Source: Acidobacteriaceae bacterium
Lineage (GTDB): Bacteria > Acidobacteriota > Terriglobia > Terriglobales > Acidobacteriaceae
Reading direction: 5' to 3'
DNA length: 64,000 nucleotides
NCBI GenBank assembly: GCA_030037545.1
Contig: JASHRF010000107.1
Span: 45,236-109,235, forward strand
Under the pieces are notes generated by a model. The model searched no databases and was not told where the DNA came from. It saw only the letters and a list, made by a program, of their open reading frames with translations. Each line of letters opens with the position of its first letter. Positions within the stretch are counted from its first letter, which is position 1. Positions 43,170 to 52,880 of this stretch are shown one piece after another. The translations under genes and the position numbers were made by a program.

Positions 43170-46100
43170 ATGCCACGCAGAAATGACATTCAGAAGATCC
43201 TGGTGATCGGCTCGGGGCCGATCGTGATTGGGCAGTCGGCGGAGTTCGACTATTCCGGCACGCAGGCCTGCAAGGCCCTCAAGCAGGAGGGCTACGAGGT
43301 GGTGCTGGTCAATTCCAATCCGGCCACCATCATGACCGATCCGGAGCTCGCCGACCGCACTTATATCGAGCCGCTCACACGCGAGTATGTGGAAGAGATC
43401 ATCCGCATTGAGGCGGAGATGCTTTCCAATGCGGCTGGCGACGCCCCTCAGGGGCTAAAGCCCGCACACTCTGGTTGGGCGTCGAGCGGCACGGCTGAAG
43501 CCGCGCCCTTTCAAAACAAAAAAACAGGCAAGTTCGCGCTGCTGCCCACAGTCGGGGGACAGACGGCGCTCAATCTGGCCGTCGATCTTGCCGATGCGGG
43601 AATTCTCGATCGCTATAACGTGGAGCTAATCGGCGCCAAGCTCGAAGCTATCAAGAAGGCGGAAGACCGGCTGCTGTTCAAAGACGCGATGATCCGGATT
43701 GGCCTCGATGTGCCCAAGTCCGCGCTGGTGAACAATGTTCGCGACGGCCTGGATTTTGCGGGCAAGATTGGATTTCCGGTGCTCGTCCGGCCCAGCTTTA
43801 CGCTGGGCGGCACGGGCGGCGGCATTGGCTACAACCGCGAAGAACTGCTGGAGATTCTGGCGCGCGGCCTCGATCTTTCGCCGGTGCATGAATGCCTTAT
43901 CGAAGAGAGCATCCTGGGCTGGAAAGAATTCGAGCTGGAGGTGATGAGGGACCTCGCCGACAATGTCATCATTATTTGTTCCATCGAAAATTTCGATCCC
44001 ATGGGCGTCCACACGGGCGACTCGATTACCGTGGCGCCGGCGCAGACGCTTACCGACCGCGAATACCAGAAGATGCGCGACGCGGCCATTGCCGTGATGC
44101 GCGAGATCGGCGTGGAGACGGGCGGATCGAATGTGCAGTTTGCGATCAACCCGCAGGACGGCCGCATGGTGGTGATTGAGATGAACCCGCGCGTCTCGCG
44201 CTCGTCGGCGCTGGCTTCGAAGGCCACCGGGTTTCCGATCGCGAAGATTGCGGCCAAGCTGGCCGTGGGCTACACACTCGACGAAATTCCCAACGATATT
44301 ACGCGCAAGACGCCAGCCTGCTTTGAGCCCACCATCGATTACGTAGTGGTGAAGATTCCCAAGTGGCAGTTTGAGAAATTTCCGGGCGCCGACGACACGC
44401 TGGGGCCGCAGATGAAGTCGGTGGGCGAGGTGATGGCCATTGGGCGCACCTTCAAGGAAGCGCTGATGAAGGCGTGGCGCTCGCTGGAGACCGGCAAGAA
44501 GACGGGCGCGGAGGTGGTGCTGGAGGAGCGGCGGCTGACGCAGATGCTGGTGACGCCGCGGCCGGAGCGGCTGGCCTATATGCGGTTCGCCTTCGAGCGT
44601 GGCATGAGCGTGCGCGAAGTGGCGCGGCTGACGCGCATGGACCCGTGGTTTCTGCACCAACTGCGCGAGATAACTGAGGCGCAGGGCACGATTGCGCAGA
44701 CCGCGCCGAAGGACATGGACGCGGAGCATTTGCGCCGCTTGAAGCGCATGGGCCTGAGCGACGAACGCATTGCGACGGAGTGGAAGCTCGAAGGCCACGA
44801 AGGCACCAGGCAGGTGAGGGAACTGCGCGAAGGGCAGGGAATCAGGCCGGTTTTCAAGCTGGTGGACACCTGCGCGGCGGAATTCGAATCGATGACGCCG
44901 TATCTCTATTCGACTTACGACGAAGAGGACGAAGCGGCGCCAACCGCAAAGCCGAAGATCATCATTCTCGGCTCGGGACCGAACCGCATCGGGCAGGGAA
45001 TTGAGTTCGATTACTGCTGCTGCCATGCAGCTTTTGCGCTCAAGAACGACGGTTACGAGACCATCATGGTCAACTGCAATCCGGAGACGGTGTCGACGGA
45101 TTACGACACCAGCGACCGGCTCTACTTTGAGCCGCTGACGCTCGAAGACGTGCTCGCGGTGTACAGCCACGAAGCGCAATCGGGTGCGAAAATCGGCATG
45201 ATTGTCCAGTTCGGCGGACAGACGCCGCTTAACCTGGCGCAGCGGCTGCGTGCAGCCGGTGTGCCCATCATCGGAACGTCGCCGGAGTCGATCGATCTGG
45301 CCGAAGACCGCAAGCAGTTCGGCAGATTGCTTGAAGAACTGAAGATTCCACAGCCGCGCGGCGGCACTGCGACAAGCGTGAGTGCGGCGCTGGCCGTGGG
45401 CGAACAGATTGGCTACCCGGTGCTGGTGCGGCCCAGCTATGTGCTGGGCGGACGGGCGATGGTGATCGCTTACGATGCCGATGCGGTTACGCGCTACATG
45501 CGCGAGGCGGTGGAGTACTCACAAGAGCGGCCGGTGCTGATCGATCACTTCCTTGAGAACGCGGTCGAAGTGGATGTCGATGCGCTGTGCGATTCGGAAG
45601 ATGTGCTGATTGCCGGCATCATGCAACACATTGAGGAGGCCGGGATTCACTCCGGCGATTCGTCGTGCGTGCTGCCCGCAGTCGGCATAAAGGACGAGAC
45701 GCTGGAGATGCTGCGCGCCTACACGCGCAAGCTGGCCCTGGCGCTCAAGGTGGTGGGGCTGGTCAATATACAGTTCGCCATCCAACGCGACGCGGAGGGC
45801 AACGACAATGTGTATGTGATCGAGGTGAATCCGCGCGCCTCGCGCACCGTGCCCTACGTTTCAAAGGCCACGGGCGTGCCGCTGGCAAAAATTGCCGCGC
45901 GGCTGATGACGGGCCGCAAGCTGCGCGAGCTGTTACCGAGGCAGGTCGCCAGCGGCAAGGATCTTGACGTGGGCTCGCACTATTACGTCAAGTCGCCGGT
46001 GTTTCCATGGTCGAAGTTTGCGGGAGTAGATACGGTGCTGGGGCCGGAGATGAAGTCCACCGGCGAAGTGATGGGCGTGGCGGCCAGCTTCGGCGAAGCG

Positions 46101-46550
46101 TTCGCAAAAGCGCAGCTCTCGGCCGGACAGATTCTGCCCACCGGCGGAACGGTTTTCTTTACGGTCAACGACCACGATAAGCCGGCCGCCATTCAACTGG
46201 CGCGCCGCTATATGAACCTGGGCTTCAAGATCGTGGCTACGCAGGGCACGGCCAACGTGCTGGAGGGCGCGGGGATGAGCGTGGAGCGCGTGTTCAAAGT
46301 GATGGAAGGGCGGCCGAACGCCGTGGACCTGATCAAGGGCGAGCGCATCCAGCTCATCATCAATACGCCACATGGGCAGGACGCAATCTTCGACGAGAAG
46401 CCGATCCGGCGCGCGGCGGTGCTGGCGCGGGTTCCGACGATCACCACGCTGGCTGCGGCGCAGGCGGCGGCGGAAGGAATTGCGGCCATGCAGCGGCATC
46501 GCACAACAGTGTTCGCGCTGCAGGAACTGCATAAGGCAAATGGGCGATGA
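43170..46550 (+). CDS. carB: Carbamoyl-phosphate synthase large subunit with an in-frame REP insertion
   Basis: Makes carbamoyl phosphate from bicarbonate, ATP and CarA-derived ammonia. 1126 residues against 1073 in E. coli. Both halves are intact: [19 protein letters not shown] and [19 protein letters not shown], two ATP-grasp domains ([34 protein letters not shown]), the oligomerisation domain and the MGS-like allosteric domain. Residues 92-116 (43443-43517) are encoded by a REP/BIME element. Flanking extra residues lengthen the insertion to about 35 between EIIRIEAEM and [13 protein letters not shown]. The frame is kept, so the enzyme is probably active. A second source of extra length is near 44930 ([12 protein letters not shown] linker). 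Confidence 0.95.
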   Translation: MPRRNDIQKILVIGSGPIVIGQSAEFDYSGTQACKALKQEGYEVVLVNSNPATIMTDPELADRTYIEPLTREYVEEIIRIEAEMLSNAAGDAPQGLKPAHSGWASSGTAEAAPFQNKKTGKFALLPTVGGQTALNLAVDLADAGILDRYNVELIGAKLEAIKKAEDRLLFKDAMIRIGLDVPKSALVNNVRDGLDFAGKIGFPVLVRPSFTLGGTGGGIGYNREELLEILARGLDLSPVHECLIEESILGWKEFELEVMRDLADNVIIICSIENFDPMGVHTGDSITVAPAQTLTDREYQKMRDAAIAVMREIGVETGGSNVQFAINPQDGRMVVIEMNPRVSRSSALASKATGFPIAKIAAKLAVGYTLDEIPNDITRKTPACFEPTIDYVVVKIPKWQFEKFPGADDTLGPQMKSVGEVMAIGRTFKEALMKAWRSLETGKKTGAEVVLEERRLTQMLVTPRPERLAYMRFAFERGMSVREVARLTRMDPWFLHQLREITEAQGTIAQTAPKDMDAEHLRRLKRMGLSDERIATEWKLEGHEGTRQVRELREGQGIRPVFKLVDTCAAEFESMTPYLYSTYDEEDEAAPTAKPKIIILGSGPNRIGQGIEFDYCCCHAAFALKNDGYETIMVNCNPETVSTDYDTSDRLYFEPLTLEDVLAVYSHEAQSGAKIGMIVQFGGQTPLNLAQRLRAAGVPIIGTSPESIDLAEDRKQFGRLLEELKIPQPRGGTATSVSAALAVGEQIGYPVLVRPSYVLGGRAMVIAYDADAVTRYMREAVEYSQERPVLIDHFLENAVEVDVDALCDSEDVLIAGIMQHIEEAGIHSGDSSCVLPAVGIKDETLEMLRAYTRKLALALKVVGLVNIQFAIQRDAEGNDNVYVIEVNPRASRTVPYVSKATGVPLAKIAARLMTGRKLRELLPRQVASGKDLDVGSHYYVKSPVFPWSKFAGVDTVLGPEMKSTGEVMGVAASFGEAFAKAQLSAGQILPTGGTVFFTVNDHDKPAAIQLARRYMNLGFKIVATQGTANVLEGAGMSVERVFKVMEGRPNAVDLIKGERIQLIINTPHGQDAIFDEKPIRRAAVLARVPTITTLAAAQAAAEGIAAMQRHRTTVFALQELHKANGR
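43443..43517 (+). repeat. REP/BIME copy 3, inside the carB coding sequence
   Basis: 75 bp (exactly 25 codons): GCCCCTCAGGGGCTAAAGCCC, a 25-nt spacer, then GGCACGGCTGAAGCCGCGCC and CTTTCAAAAC. It has the same two-unit architecture as copies 2 and 4. It is read as APQGLKP ... [10 protein letters not shown] with no stop codon. Confidence 0.92.
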
Positions 46551-46596
46551 TGCGCGTATTCGGAGGAGGACCGCGATAGCGGCCACGGGAAAAATA

Positions 46597-46667
46597 TCCC
46601 TCGGGGGCTGAAGCCCACAATTGCACCTGGTCTATATGGCACGGCTGAAGCCGTGCCCCTTCAAAAC
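46597..46667 (+). repeat. REP/BIME copy 4, after carB
   Basis: TCCCTCGGGGGCTGAAGCCC, a spacer, then GGCACGGCTGAAGCCGTGCCCC and TTCAAAAC. Same orientation as copies 2 and 3. It lies in the gap between carB and a convergent membrane-protein gene and may serve as terminator. Confidence 0.88.
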
Positions 46668-46693
46668 CCGATTTATGCAGCCAGTTTTGGCAA

Positions 46694-47194
46694 TCAGTCT
46701 TGGGAGCGGCGGCGGAGAGCCAGGCTGGCGCCGATGGAATAACCTACGAGCGCAGCCGCGGGCCAGGTGCCGAGAAATGGCCCGTCATCGTCGATGAGGC
46801 CGCTGGGGCGCGGCAGGCTGAAGAAGGTGCGGGTCAGCTTGTCGGTGGCGCCGCACTGGTAACACGCATTGGGCCCGGTGGGCATGTCGAGAATCCACAA
46901 CGCGACGATCATGATCCAGATCAGGCCCAGGAGCCAGACCAGGGTGGCCATCTCGTCGTGGCGGATTTTGGTCACGATGGCGCCGGCGGCCAGAGGAACC
47001 AGGATGGAAAGGCCGAGGATGGCCCACTGCGGAACTCCTTGCGGATTCAGCGCGTAACCGGCAGCCATCAGGAGCGCCCAGCTCGCGAGCGCCAGCAGTG
47101 TATGGAAAAAAAACCAGAGTGCCTGGCGGGAGAGCCTTGCCGCACCCGATTGCTCCTCGTCGAGACGTTCTTGGGATTGCAATAAAGAGTCCAT
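46694..47194 (-). CDS. Hypothetical four-TM membrane protein
   Basis: 166 residues, not recognised. Three hydrophobic helices are clear (WFFFHTLLALASWALLMAAG, WAILGLSILVPLAAGAIV, ATLVWLLGLIWIMIVALWIL), with a fourth near the C-terminus (AAALVGYSIGASLAL). A CYQCG pair lies between helices 3 and 4 and could bind metal or form a disulfide. Convergent with carB, divergent from the DapA-like gene. Confidence 0.6.
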   Translation of the reverse strand: MDSLLQSQERLDEEQSGAARLSRQALWFFFHTLLALASWALLMAAGYALNPQGVPQWAILGLSILVPLAAGAIVTKIRHDEMATLVWLLGLIWIMIVALWILDMPTGPNACYQCGATDKLTRTFFSLPRPSGLIDDDGPFLGTWPAAALVGYSIGASLALRRRSQD

Positions 47195-47313
47195 TGCATC
47201 GGCTCCGCGTCGGGCTGAAGGCTATCTCAATACCATACACCCGGGACTCCGGAGGAACAATCACGCTGAAGGGCAGGGATGGTGTATCCGGCTCTACAAT
47301 GAGGATCATGTTG

Positions 47314-48363
47314 ATGGAAGGTATTTTTGCGGCGGTCACCACGCCGTTCTATCCCGACGAACGAATCTATTTCCGCAAGCTTGAGGCCAATATGGCGCAC
47401 TACTCGCGCAGCCTGCTGGCGGGGATGGTGGTGCTGGGATCGACCGGCGAGGCAGTGATGCTGGACGATGCGGAATCGGCCGACGTGCTGAAGGTGAGCG
47501 CGGAGGCCACGGCGGCCGAAAAGGTGCTGATCGCCGGAGTGGGGCGCGAGAGCGTGAAGGGAACGGTGGCGCTAGCCGAAGTTGCCGCTCGCTGCCGGTA
47601 CGACGCGGTGCTGGTGCGGCCGCCCAGCTATTACGCCGGCCAGTTGTCCACGGCAGCGGTGCTGAATTACTTCCGCACCGTGGCAGATCGGTCGCCACTG
47701 CCGGTTCTGCTCTACAACATTCCCAAATTCGTGCCGTACCAGATTCCAGTGGAGCTGGTGGCGGAATTGGCGCAGCACGCGAACATTATCGGGATCAAGG
47801 ATTCGAGCGGCATCGTGGAACGGATTCGGGAGCAGGTGAATGGGACGCGTGATACGCCGCGGCGGACGGTGACGGTGACGCCGGTGTTTGAGGCGGTGAC
47901 CGGGCGCATGATGGCTGCCAGGCCGGAGCCTGCGGGCAGCTTTGTTCCGGCCCAGGAGCTGGCCGGAGGCGTAGCCGTGGCTGCTGCGCCTCCCGCCGCG
48001 CCGCCCAAAACGCGCACCAGGGAGATTGGCTTCCAGGTGCTCACGGGCTCCTCCGCGGCAGTGCTGGAATCGCTCAAGCAGGGCGCGTCGGGCGCCATCC
48101 TGGCTTTTGCCGCCTGCGCTCCGCAGGCGTGCCAGGAGGTGTACCTGGCTTGGAAGGATCACGACTTGAAGCTGGCCGAGGAGAAGCAGGCGCGGATTGC
48201 GGGGCCGAACCAGAGGATTGTGGGTGCGCTGGGCATTGCGGGGCTGAAGTACGCGTGCGACTTCAACGGATACTACGGCGGACGCGCGCGCGCGCCACTG
48301 TTGCCGCCGAGCGCGGAAGAGAAGGCCGAGATTGAGCAGCTTATGGCGGAGATCCGGAATTAG
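47314..48363 (+). CDS. DapA/NAL-superfamily aldolase with internal insertion
   Basis: Class I aldolase barrel like dihydrodipicolinate synthase, 349 residues. It has GIFAAVTTPFYPDERI, LGSTGEAVMLDD (usual GTTGE), the Tyr in LLYNIPKFVPYQIP and the Schiff-base Lys in IGIKDSSG. Between IREQ and FQVLTGSS there is an extra segment of about 60 residues rich in Pro/Ala/Thr that ordinary DapA (about 290 residues) lacks. Start ATG 47314 is favoured (GAGG 9 nt upstream); 47299 and 47308 are in frame. Whether it makes lysine precursor or cleaves another 2-oxo acid cannot be told. Confidence 0.85.
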   Translation: MEGIFAAVTTPFYPDERIYFRKLEANMAHYSRSLLAGMVVLGSTGEAVMLDDAESADVLKVSAEATAAEKVLIAGVGRESVKGTVALAEVAARCRYDAVLVRPPSYYAGQLSTAAVLNYFRTVADRSPLPVLLYNIPKFVPYQIPVELVAELAQHANIIGIKDSSGIVERIREQVNGTRDTPRRTVTVTPVFEAVTGRMMAARPEPAGSFVPAQELAGGVAVAAAPPAAPPKTRTREIGFQVLTGSSAAVLESLKQGASGAILAFAACAPQACQEVYLAWKDHDLKLAEEKQARIAGPNQRIVGALGIAGLKYACDFNGYYGGRARAPLLPPSAEEKAEIEQLMAEIRN

Positions 48364-48517
48364 AAGGTTTTTCGTTGCGAATAACGGCAGAATGCAACAT
48401 TGCGATGATTTCCATAACGTCTGATAACGTATATTCTGTTAATTAAGACAACTTAAGTCGAATCTGCCAATTCGGGACGGTTCTGCAACCGAAACTTACG
48501 CTTCCCTGTATCCAGCC

Positions 48518-49006
48518 CTACATCTTATAGCGGCCCAGGTCTTCGTCGTTGAGGCCTTCGAGCCAGGTGCGGAGCTGTTCCGCAGTTGGGCCCTCGGGCG
48601 GGCCTGATGTGTTCAGCTTGGCTGTCTGCAGCACGTGCTCGGAGACAAAGATGGGACAATCGGCGCGCAGCGCCAGCGCGATCGCGTCCGACGGGCGCGC
48701 ATCGATGGTCAGCTCCTCACCATCCTGCTTGAGCCACAAAACGGCGTGGAATGTGTCGTCCTTAATCTCTGTGATTACAATGCGTTCCAGCTCGGCATTC
48801 AAGTAACGGATGATATTTCGGAGCAGATCATGGGTCATGGGGCGCGGAGCGGCCAGTTTCTCAATCTCGATGGCGATGGCGTTGGCCTCAAAGATTCCAA
48901 CCCAGATGGGCATCACAGTGTCTGAGCCGATTTCCTTCAGGACAACGATGGGCATATTGGTGGAGGGATCCATCATCAGTCCCCGGATGCGAACTTCGAT
49001 TTCCAT
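48518..49006 (-). CDS. Bifunctional nuclease family protein (BFN/DUF151)
   Basis: 162 residues. DUF151 hallmarks: VVLKEIGSDTVMPIWVGIFEANAIAIEIE, RPMTHDLLRNII and IDARPSDAIALALRADCPIFVSEHVL. Related proteins are described as having DNase/RNase activity; many bacterial members are uncharacterised. The C-terminus is a short acidic tail (LEGLNDEDLGRYKM). It lies downstream of miaB on the same strand with a 69-bp gap. Confidence 0.88.
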   Translation of the reverse strand: MEIEVRIRGLMMDPSTNMPIVVLKEIGSDTVMPIWVGIFEANAIAIEIEKLAAPRPMTHDLLRNIIRYLNAELERIVITEIKDDTFHAVLWLKQDGEELTIDARPSDAIALALRADCPIFVSEHVLQTAKLNTSGPPEGPTAEQLRTWLEGLNDEDLGRYKM

Positions 49007-49075
49007 GAGCTCCTCTCCCCGTCGTTCAAGCCGTTAGACGGGCCGGCTGGTCTGCGGATGGTCGATGCGGCAAGA

Positions 49076-50401
49076 TTAGACCACCTCACCGATGAGGCTG
49101 TTGGGGTGCGAGGCCGTAATCCGAACGCGCATGTAGCTTCCCGGGGCCGGAGCGATAGGCTGCGCCCACGTTACGTTTACCGTTTTGTTCTGGCTGCTTC
49201 GTGTGGAAATCTGGCCACGAGCTGGGTTCTGAACCTCGACCATCACCTCCATCACCTCGCCGATGTGCTTGGAATAATTGGGCCTTTGTATCTCGCGCTG
49301 GCGGTCAAGCAGTGCTTGAAGCCGTTTGGACTTTTCCACATCTGGGATGGAATCGATCATCACCAGCGCCGGCGTGTTGGGCCGGGCCGAGTATTTGAAG
49401 GCGAAGACGCAATCGTACTGCACTTGGGCCAGAAGGTCCATGGTCTGGATGAAATCGTCGTCCGTTTCACCCGGAAAACCGACAATAATGTCCGTCGAGA
49501 GCGAGATGGAGCGCTTGGCGGACTTTACCCACGCAATACGCTCCAGGTACCACTCCGGGGTGTACTCGCGGGCCATGGCCTTGAGGACGCGGGCAGAGCC
49601 GGATTGCACCGGCAAATGCACGTGGTCGCAGAGGGTCGGATGGGCGTCGATGGCTTCGACGATGTCGCGGGTGAAGTCGCGGGGATGGCTGGTGGTGAAG
49701 CGCACGCGCCGGATGCCGGGAACCTGGCCTACGCGGACGAGCAATTCGGCGAAGCTGCACTTCCCTTCCGGATCGCGGTAGCTGTTGACGTTCTGGCCGA
49801 GAAGCTGGATTTCGGTGTAGCCGAGGTCGGCGATGCGTTTTGCCTCCTCGAGGACCGAAGTCGAAGTTCGGCTGCGCTCCTTGCCCCTGGTGAACGGCAC
49901 CACGCAGTAGGAGCAGAACTTGTCGCAGCCTTCGATGATGGTGATGTATCCGCGGTAGGGGTTCTGGCGGGCGGTGAACTCGGTTTCAAACGTTTCATCC
50001 GTTTGGCGGTCGTCGAGCCCCGTAATACGCGTCTCGCCGGCTTCAAGGCGGCTCAACATCTCGGGGAGCTTACGGTACGACGCGGAGCCGGAGACCAGAG
50101 AGACATAGGGCGCGCGCTCGAAGATCTTTTCGCCCTCCTGCTGGGCCACGCAGCCCAGCACGCCGAAGCGCTTGCCGGCTTTGTGGAGAGCCTTGTAGTC
50201 GTTGAGGCGGTGAAAGACCTTCTGCTCCGCCTTGTCGCGGATGGAGCAGGTGTTGTAGAGGATAAGGCCAGCTTCGTCTTCGGTTTCCACTTGCCGATAG
50301 CCCTCCTGCCGGAGGGTTCCAATCACCTTCTCGGAGTCATGGGCGTTCATCTGGCAGCCGAAGGTCTCCAGATAGAATGTCTTTTCGGTCGCCGTGGCCA
50401 T
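49076..50401 (-). CDS. miaB: tRNA-2-methylthio-N6-dimethylallyladenosine synthase
   Basis: Radical-SAM methylthiotransferase acting on A37 of tRNAs that read UNN codons, 441 residues. UPF0004 domain Cys residues are in ETFGCQMN, YNTCSIRDKA and LGCVAQQEG (auxiliary cluster). The radical-SAM motif is EGCDKFCSYCVVPFTRG. A TRAM domain ends the protein. GTGA-N6-TCAC lies 15-28 bp upstream of the ATG, and the whole 5' region is duplicated 2.4 kb away. Confidence 0.96.
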   Translation of the reverse strand: MATATEKTFYLETFGCQMNAHDSEKVIGTLRQEGYRQVETEDEAGLILYNTCSIRDKAEQKVFHRLNDYKALHKAGKRFGVLGCVAQQEGEKIFERAPYVSLVSGSASYRKLPEMLSRLEAGETRITGLDDRQTDETFETEFTARQNPYRGYITIIEGCDKFCSYCVVPFTRGKERSRTSTSVLEEAKRIADLGYTEIQLLGQNVNSYRDPEGKCSFAELLVRVGQVPGIRRVRFTTSHPRDFTRDIVEAIDAHPTLCDHVHLPVQSGSARVLKAMAREYTPEWYLERIAWVKSAKRSISLSTDIIVGFPGETDDDFIQTMDLLAQVQYDCVFAFKYSARPNTPALVMIDSIPDVEKSKRLQALLDRQREIQRPNYSKHIGEVMEVMVEVQNPARGQISTRSSQNKTVNVTWAQPIAPAPGSYMRVRITASHPNSLIGEVV

Positions 50402-50440
50402 GGTTCAAGTATATCGTGAGGTAAATCACGGATCATCGGC
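50344..50440. repeat. Source copy of a 97-bp duplicated segment (miaB 5' end and leader)
   Basis: This segment, covering the first 19 miaB codons and the leader, aligns without gaps to 52784-52880. Shared blocks include CGTTCATCTGGC, TTTTCGGTCGCC, TTCAAGTAT and GGATCATCGG. Confidence 0.7.
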
Positions 50441-50539
50441 ATTTATGGCCACACAAACAGGGTGAGCGAAAATGCGCCGGAGGCAGGCCGCGTGAAGGGC
50501 TGGCCTGGCTCTCGGCGCATCGCTTCGCTTCTTCCCTCT

Positions 50540-51883
50540 TTACCAGGGTTGTTTGAGGGCTCTAGCCATCGTCTTCACCATGGTTCCGTTGGCGTCGTCA
50601 TCCTTGACAGCCCAAACGTAGGCGCCGCCCAGACCGCCTGGGACTTTCGTATCGATATAAAGCATCTTCAGAGATGCCGTGGCCGGATCGTCATACGTGT
50701 AGAAGGTGCCGGACTCGGAATCATACAACGAAACAGCAATCCTCGCGGGATCGAAATACCGCGTATAGCCGTTATCCATCAAATTCACAAGCGTGGAATA
50801 GGTTGCGTTTCCAGGGGTCAGCAACACATCGCATCCTGGCGTGTCGCCGCTCAAATCGTCGCAAATTCCCTCACCGTTTGCGAGGGGCACCAGCGAGGGG
50901 CCGGTCGATTCCTGATAGAGGCCGTGGTTGACGTCGGGAACGCCGGTCCATCCTGCGCCGTACAAGGGCACGCCCATGGTGTATTTGGCAGGAGGCACGC
51001 CGGCTCTGAGATACGCGTTTACCGTGGCATCGATGTCCAGATCCTGTCCGAATGAAGGGTCTTGCCGATCATCGAACAGCGGCGATGCATCATTGGTCTG
51101 TGTGTCCCATGAGCCCGCATAGTTGTACCCATCCACCGTGATGAAGTCCACCTGCTCGGCGGCCTTTTTGAGGTCGATGTTCACGTAGTTCTGTTCGCCG
51201 GCGGGGCCGTCGAATGACATCACATATTGCTTGCCTGTGGTCCTGCTCAAAGCATCGAGCTGGTTACGGAATTCGGTGAGCAGGGCGGTAAAGTTCTGCG
51301 TGTCCGACGCTGTCGGGAACTCCCAGTCGACATTGAAGCCGTCGAACAGGCCCGGCGCAGTGATACCGGGCGCGATATTGCCTTTCACGAAGAGGTTGAT
51401 GCACGAAGAAACCAGGGCCTGGCGTCCGGCTTCAGTGCTGGCGGCAGCGGAAAAGGCGGCTGTGTTTGTCGCCGAGGATCCGCCGATCGACATAAGGACC
51501 TTGAGCCGCGGATGAAGCTGCTTGAGTTGTTGGATGGCCGCGAAGTTTCCGTAGAGAGGACCGGCATAAGGGACACCGCTCACGGAGGGCAGATATTGAG
51601 ACTGGTAGTCTGCATAGGTATCGGCATACGCGCACGCTGGGGCCGGCGTGGTGGTGACGTCTGCGAAGGCGTACATGAGGTCGGTGAGCTGGTCCGCGAC
51701 GCCATTCTGTTGCATGTTGGCGATGTTGTATCCGGCGTAATAGATACTCCATTCCTCGTAATATGCTCCGAGGATCTTGCCTGAGTTCTGCGTCTGAGCG
51801 AGCACCGAAGCGCTGGCGATGAGCAGGAACAAGCCGATGGACGAGATGGTCTTGCTTGCCTTCAGCAAGGGCTGATTGGACAT
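50540..51883 (-). CDS. Secreted GH18 chitinase-like protein
   Basis: 447 residues from ATG 51883, which has AGGAGG at 7 nt; the track adds 20 leader codons. A signal peptide (SIGLFLLIASASVLAQ) is followed by a GH18 barrel: ILGAYYEEWSIY, DLMYAFADV, VLMSIGGSSAT, the catalytic loop FDGFNVDWEFP and VDFITVDGYNYAG. In the DGxDxDxE motif the catalytic Glu and the preceding Asp are present, but the middle Asp is Asn. It probably hydrolyses chitin or related GlcNAc polymers outside the cell. Stand-alone gene. Confidence 0.9.
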   Translation of the reverse strand: MSNQPLLKASKTISSIGLFLLIASASVLAQTQNSGKILGAYYEEWSIYYAGYNIANMQQNGVADQLTDLMYAFADVTTTPAPACAYADTYADYQSQYLPSVSGVPYAGPLYGNFAAIQQLKQLHPRLKVLMSIGGSSATNTAAFSAAASTEAGRQALVSSCINLFVKGNIAPGITAPGLFDGFNVDWEFPTASDTQNFTALLTEFRNQLDALSRTTGKQYVMSFDGPAGEQNYVNIDLKKAAEQVDFITVDGYNYAGSWDTQTNDASPLFDDRQDPSFGQDLDIDATVNAYLRAGVPPAKYTMGVPLYGAGWTGVPDVNHGLYQESTGPSLVPLANGEGICDDLSGDTPGCDVLLTPGNATYSTLVNLMDNGYTRYFDPARIAVSLYDSESGTFYTYDDPATASLKMLYIDTKVPGGLGGAYVWAVKDDDANGTMVKTMARALKQPW

Positions 51884-52872
51884 AAATCTGCCTCCTGTTT
51901 TGAAACAGCACGGAGTATAGGGTAGGAAACAGGAGATAAGCAATGACTATTTTTGGTGCAATTAATCACGACAGTGGATTTTTTCCTTTATTCTCCCTCG
52001 ATTTCCACCCTTGATGATCAATATGCGATTAAAAGCTCGAACGACGATCTGTTTTTTGGGGTCGCCGTGAAGATTGTTCCATACTGCGAGGCAAATCACG
52101 GCATGATTGTGCGCGGGGAGGCGCGCGGCGATTCGGCTGGAAACACGCCGCCGCTTTCGAGGGAGCTAAGCGCGGCGGAAACCAGGTCGGCTACACACTG
52201 TGTCCGATATTTTCGGCTGCGGCTCAAGGCAATCGCACTCCAAAAAAACCAGCAATCCTCTTGAAGAATTCCTCTCCTCCGCCTTGCCGCTGTCAAGGCC
52301 TTGTGAAGGCCACATCTTCCGCATCGCACTCATTCGGCGGGAAATATATTTTCGCCCTTCGTTGCGGGTTAATTACGCCGTTTCGCTATGCTGTGAAGAA
52401 ACGGTTCCCAGGCACTCGTGGCCGCTCGAGAATCCGGGGCCGGAAGGCGGCAAAAAAGCGCAGGAAAGTTAAGTTTTCTTGCATGAAACTGCATGTTAAT
52501 CGCACCCGAAAACGCATCCAACCATCAGAAAACAAGGAGCTTCATGGCAGAATCCCGCGTACCCCCCCGGGGGGTACATATGAACCTGAAATCAACACTA
52601 CCGGCGCACCTTTCCAAGTGTGATTGCCCTGGGCCGCGGCTGCGAAGATTCGCTCATCTAGCATGCCAGTGTGCAGGTAAGCCTTGCAGCATCGCCATCG
52701 CCGGCCGGTGAAGCGAGCTTCGAACGGGGCACGATTCCCTTCCCCGAGAACACTTCGCGCTCCCCCCATCTGGACAGATCCGGCGTTCATCTGGCGGGCG
52801 AAGATCTCAGGAGGAATGTTATTTTCGGTCGCCATGGCCATTTTTCAAGTATCCGGCGAGGCAAATCAGGGA
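51884..52872. other. Gene-free region of about 1 kb with relic repeats
   Basis: Noticeably more AT-rich than its surroundings between about 51950 and 52550. Track ORFs here have no family features. A short GAGGCAAATCACGGCATGAT near 52089 resembles the miaB leader repeat. At 52784-52880 lies the decayed copy of the miaB 5' end. The chitinase promoter must be at the left edge. Confidence 0.5.
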
Positions 52873-52880
52873 TCATCGGG
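52784..52880. pseudogene. Decayed copy of the miaB 5' end and leader
   Basis: Gapless 97-bp match, roughly 80% by eye, to 50344-50440. The minus-strand reading begins MATENNIPPEIFARQMNA against MATATEKTFYLETFGCQMNA in miaB; the cluster Cys is lost. It ends inside the neighbouring membrane-protein gene's 3' end. Confidence 0.6.

Noticed and set aside
43626-45179. 517-residue minus-strand ORF
   Set aside because: Antisense of carB; composition artefact.
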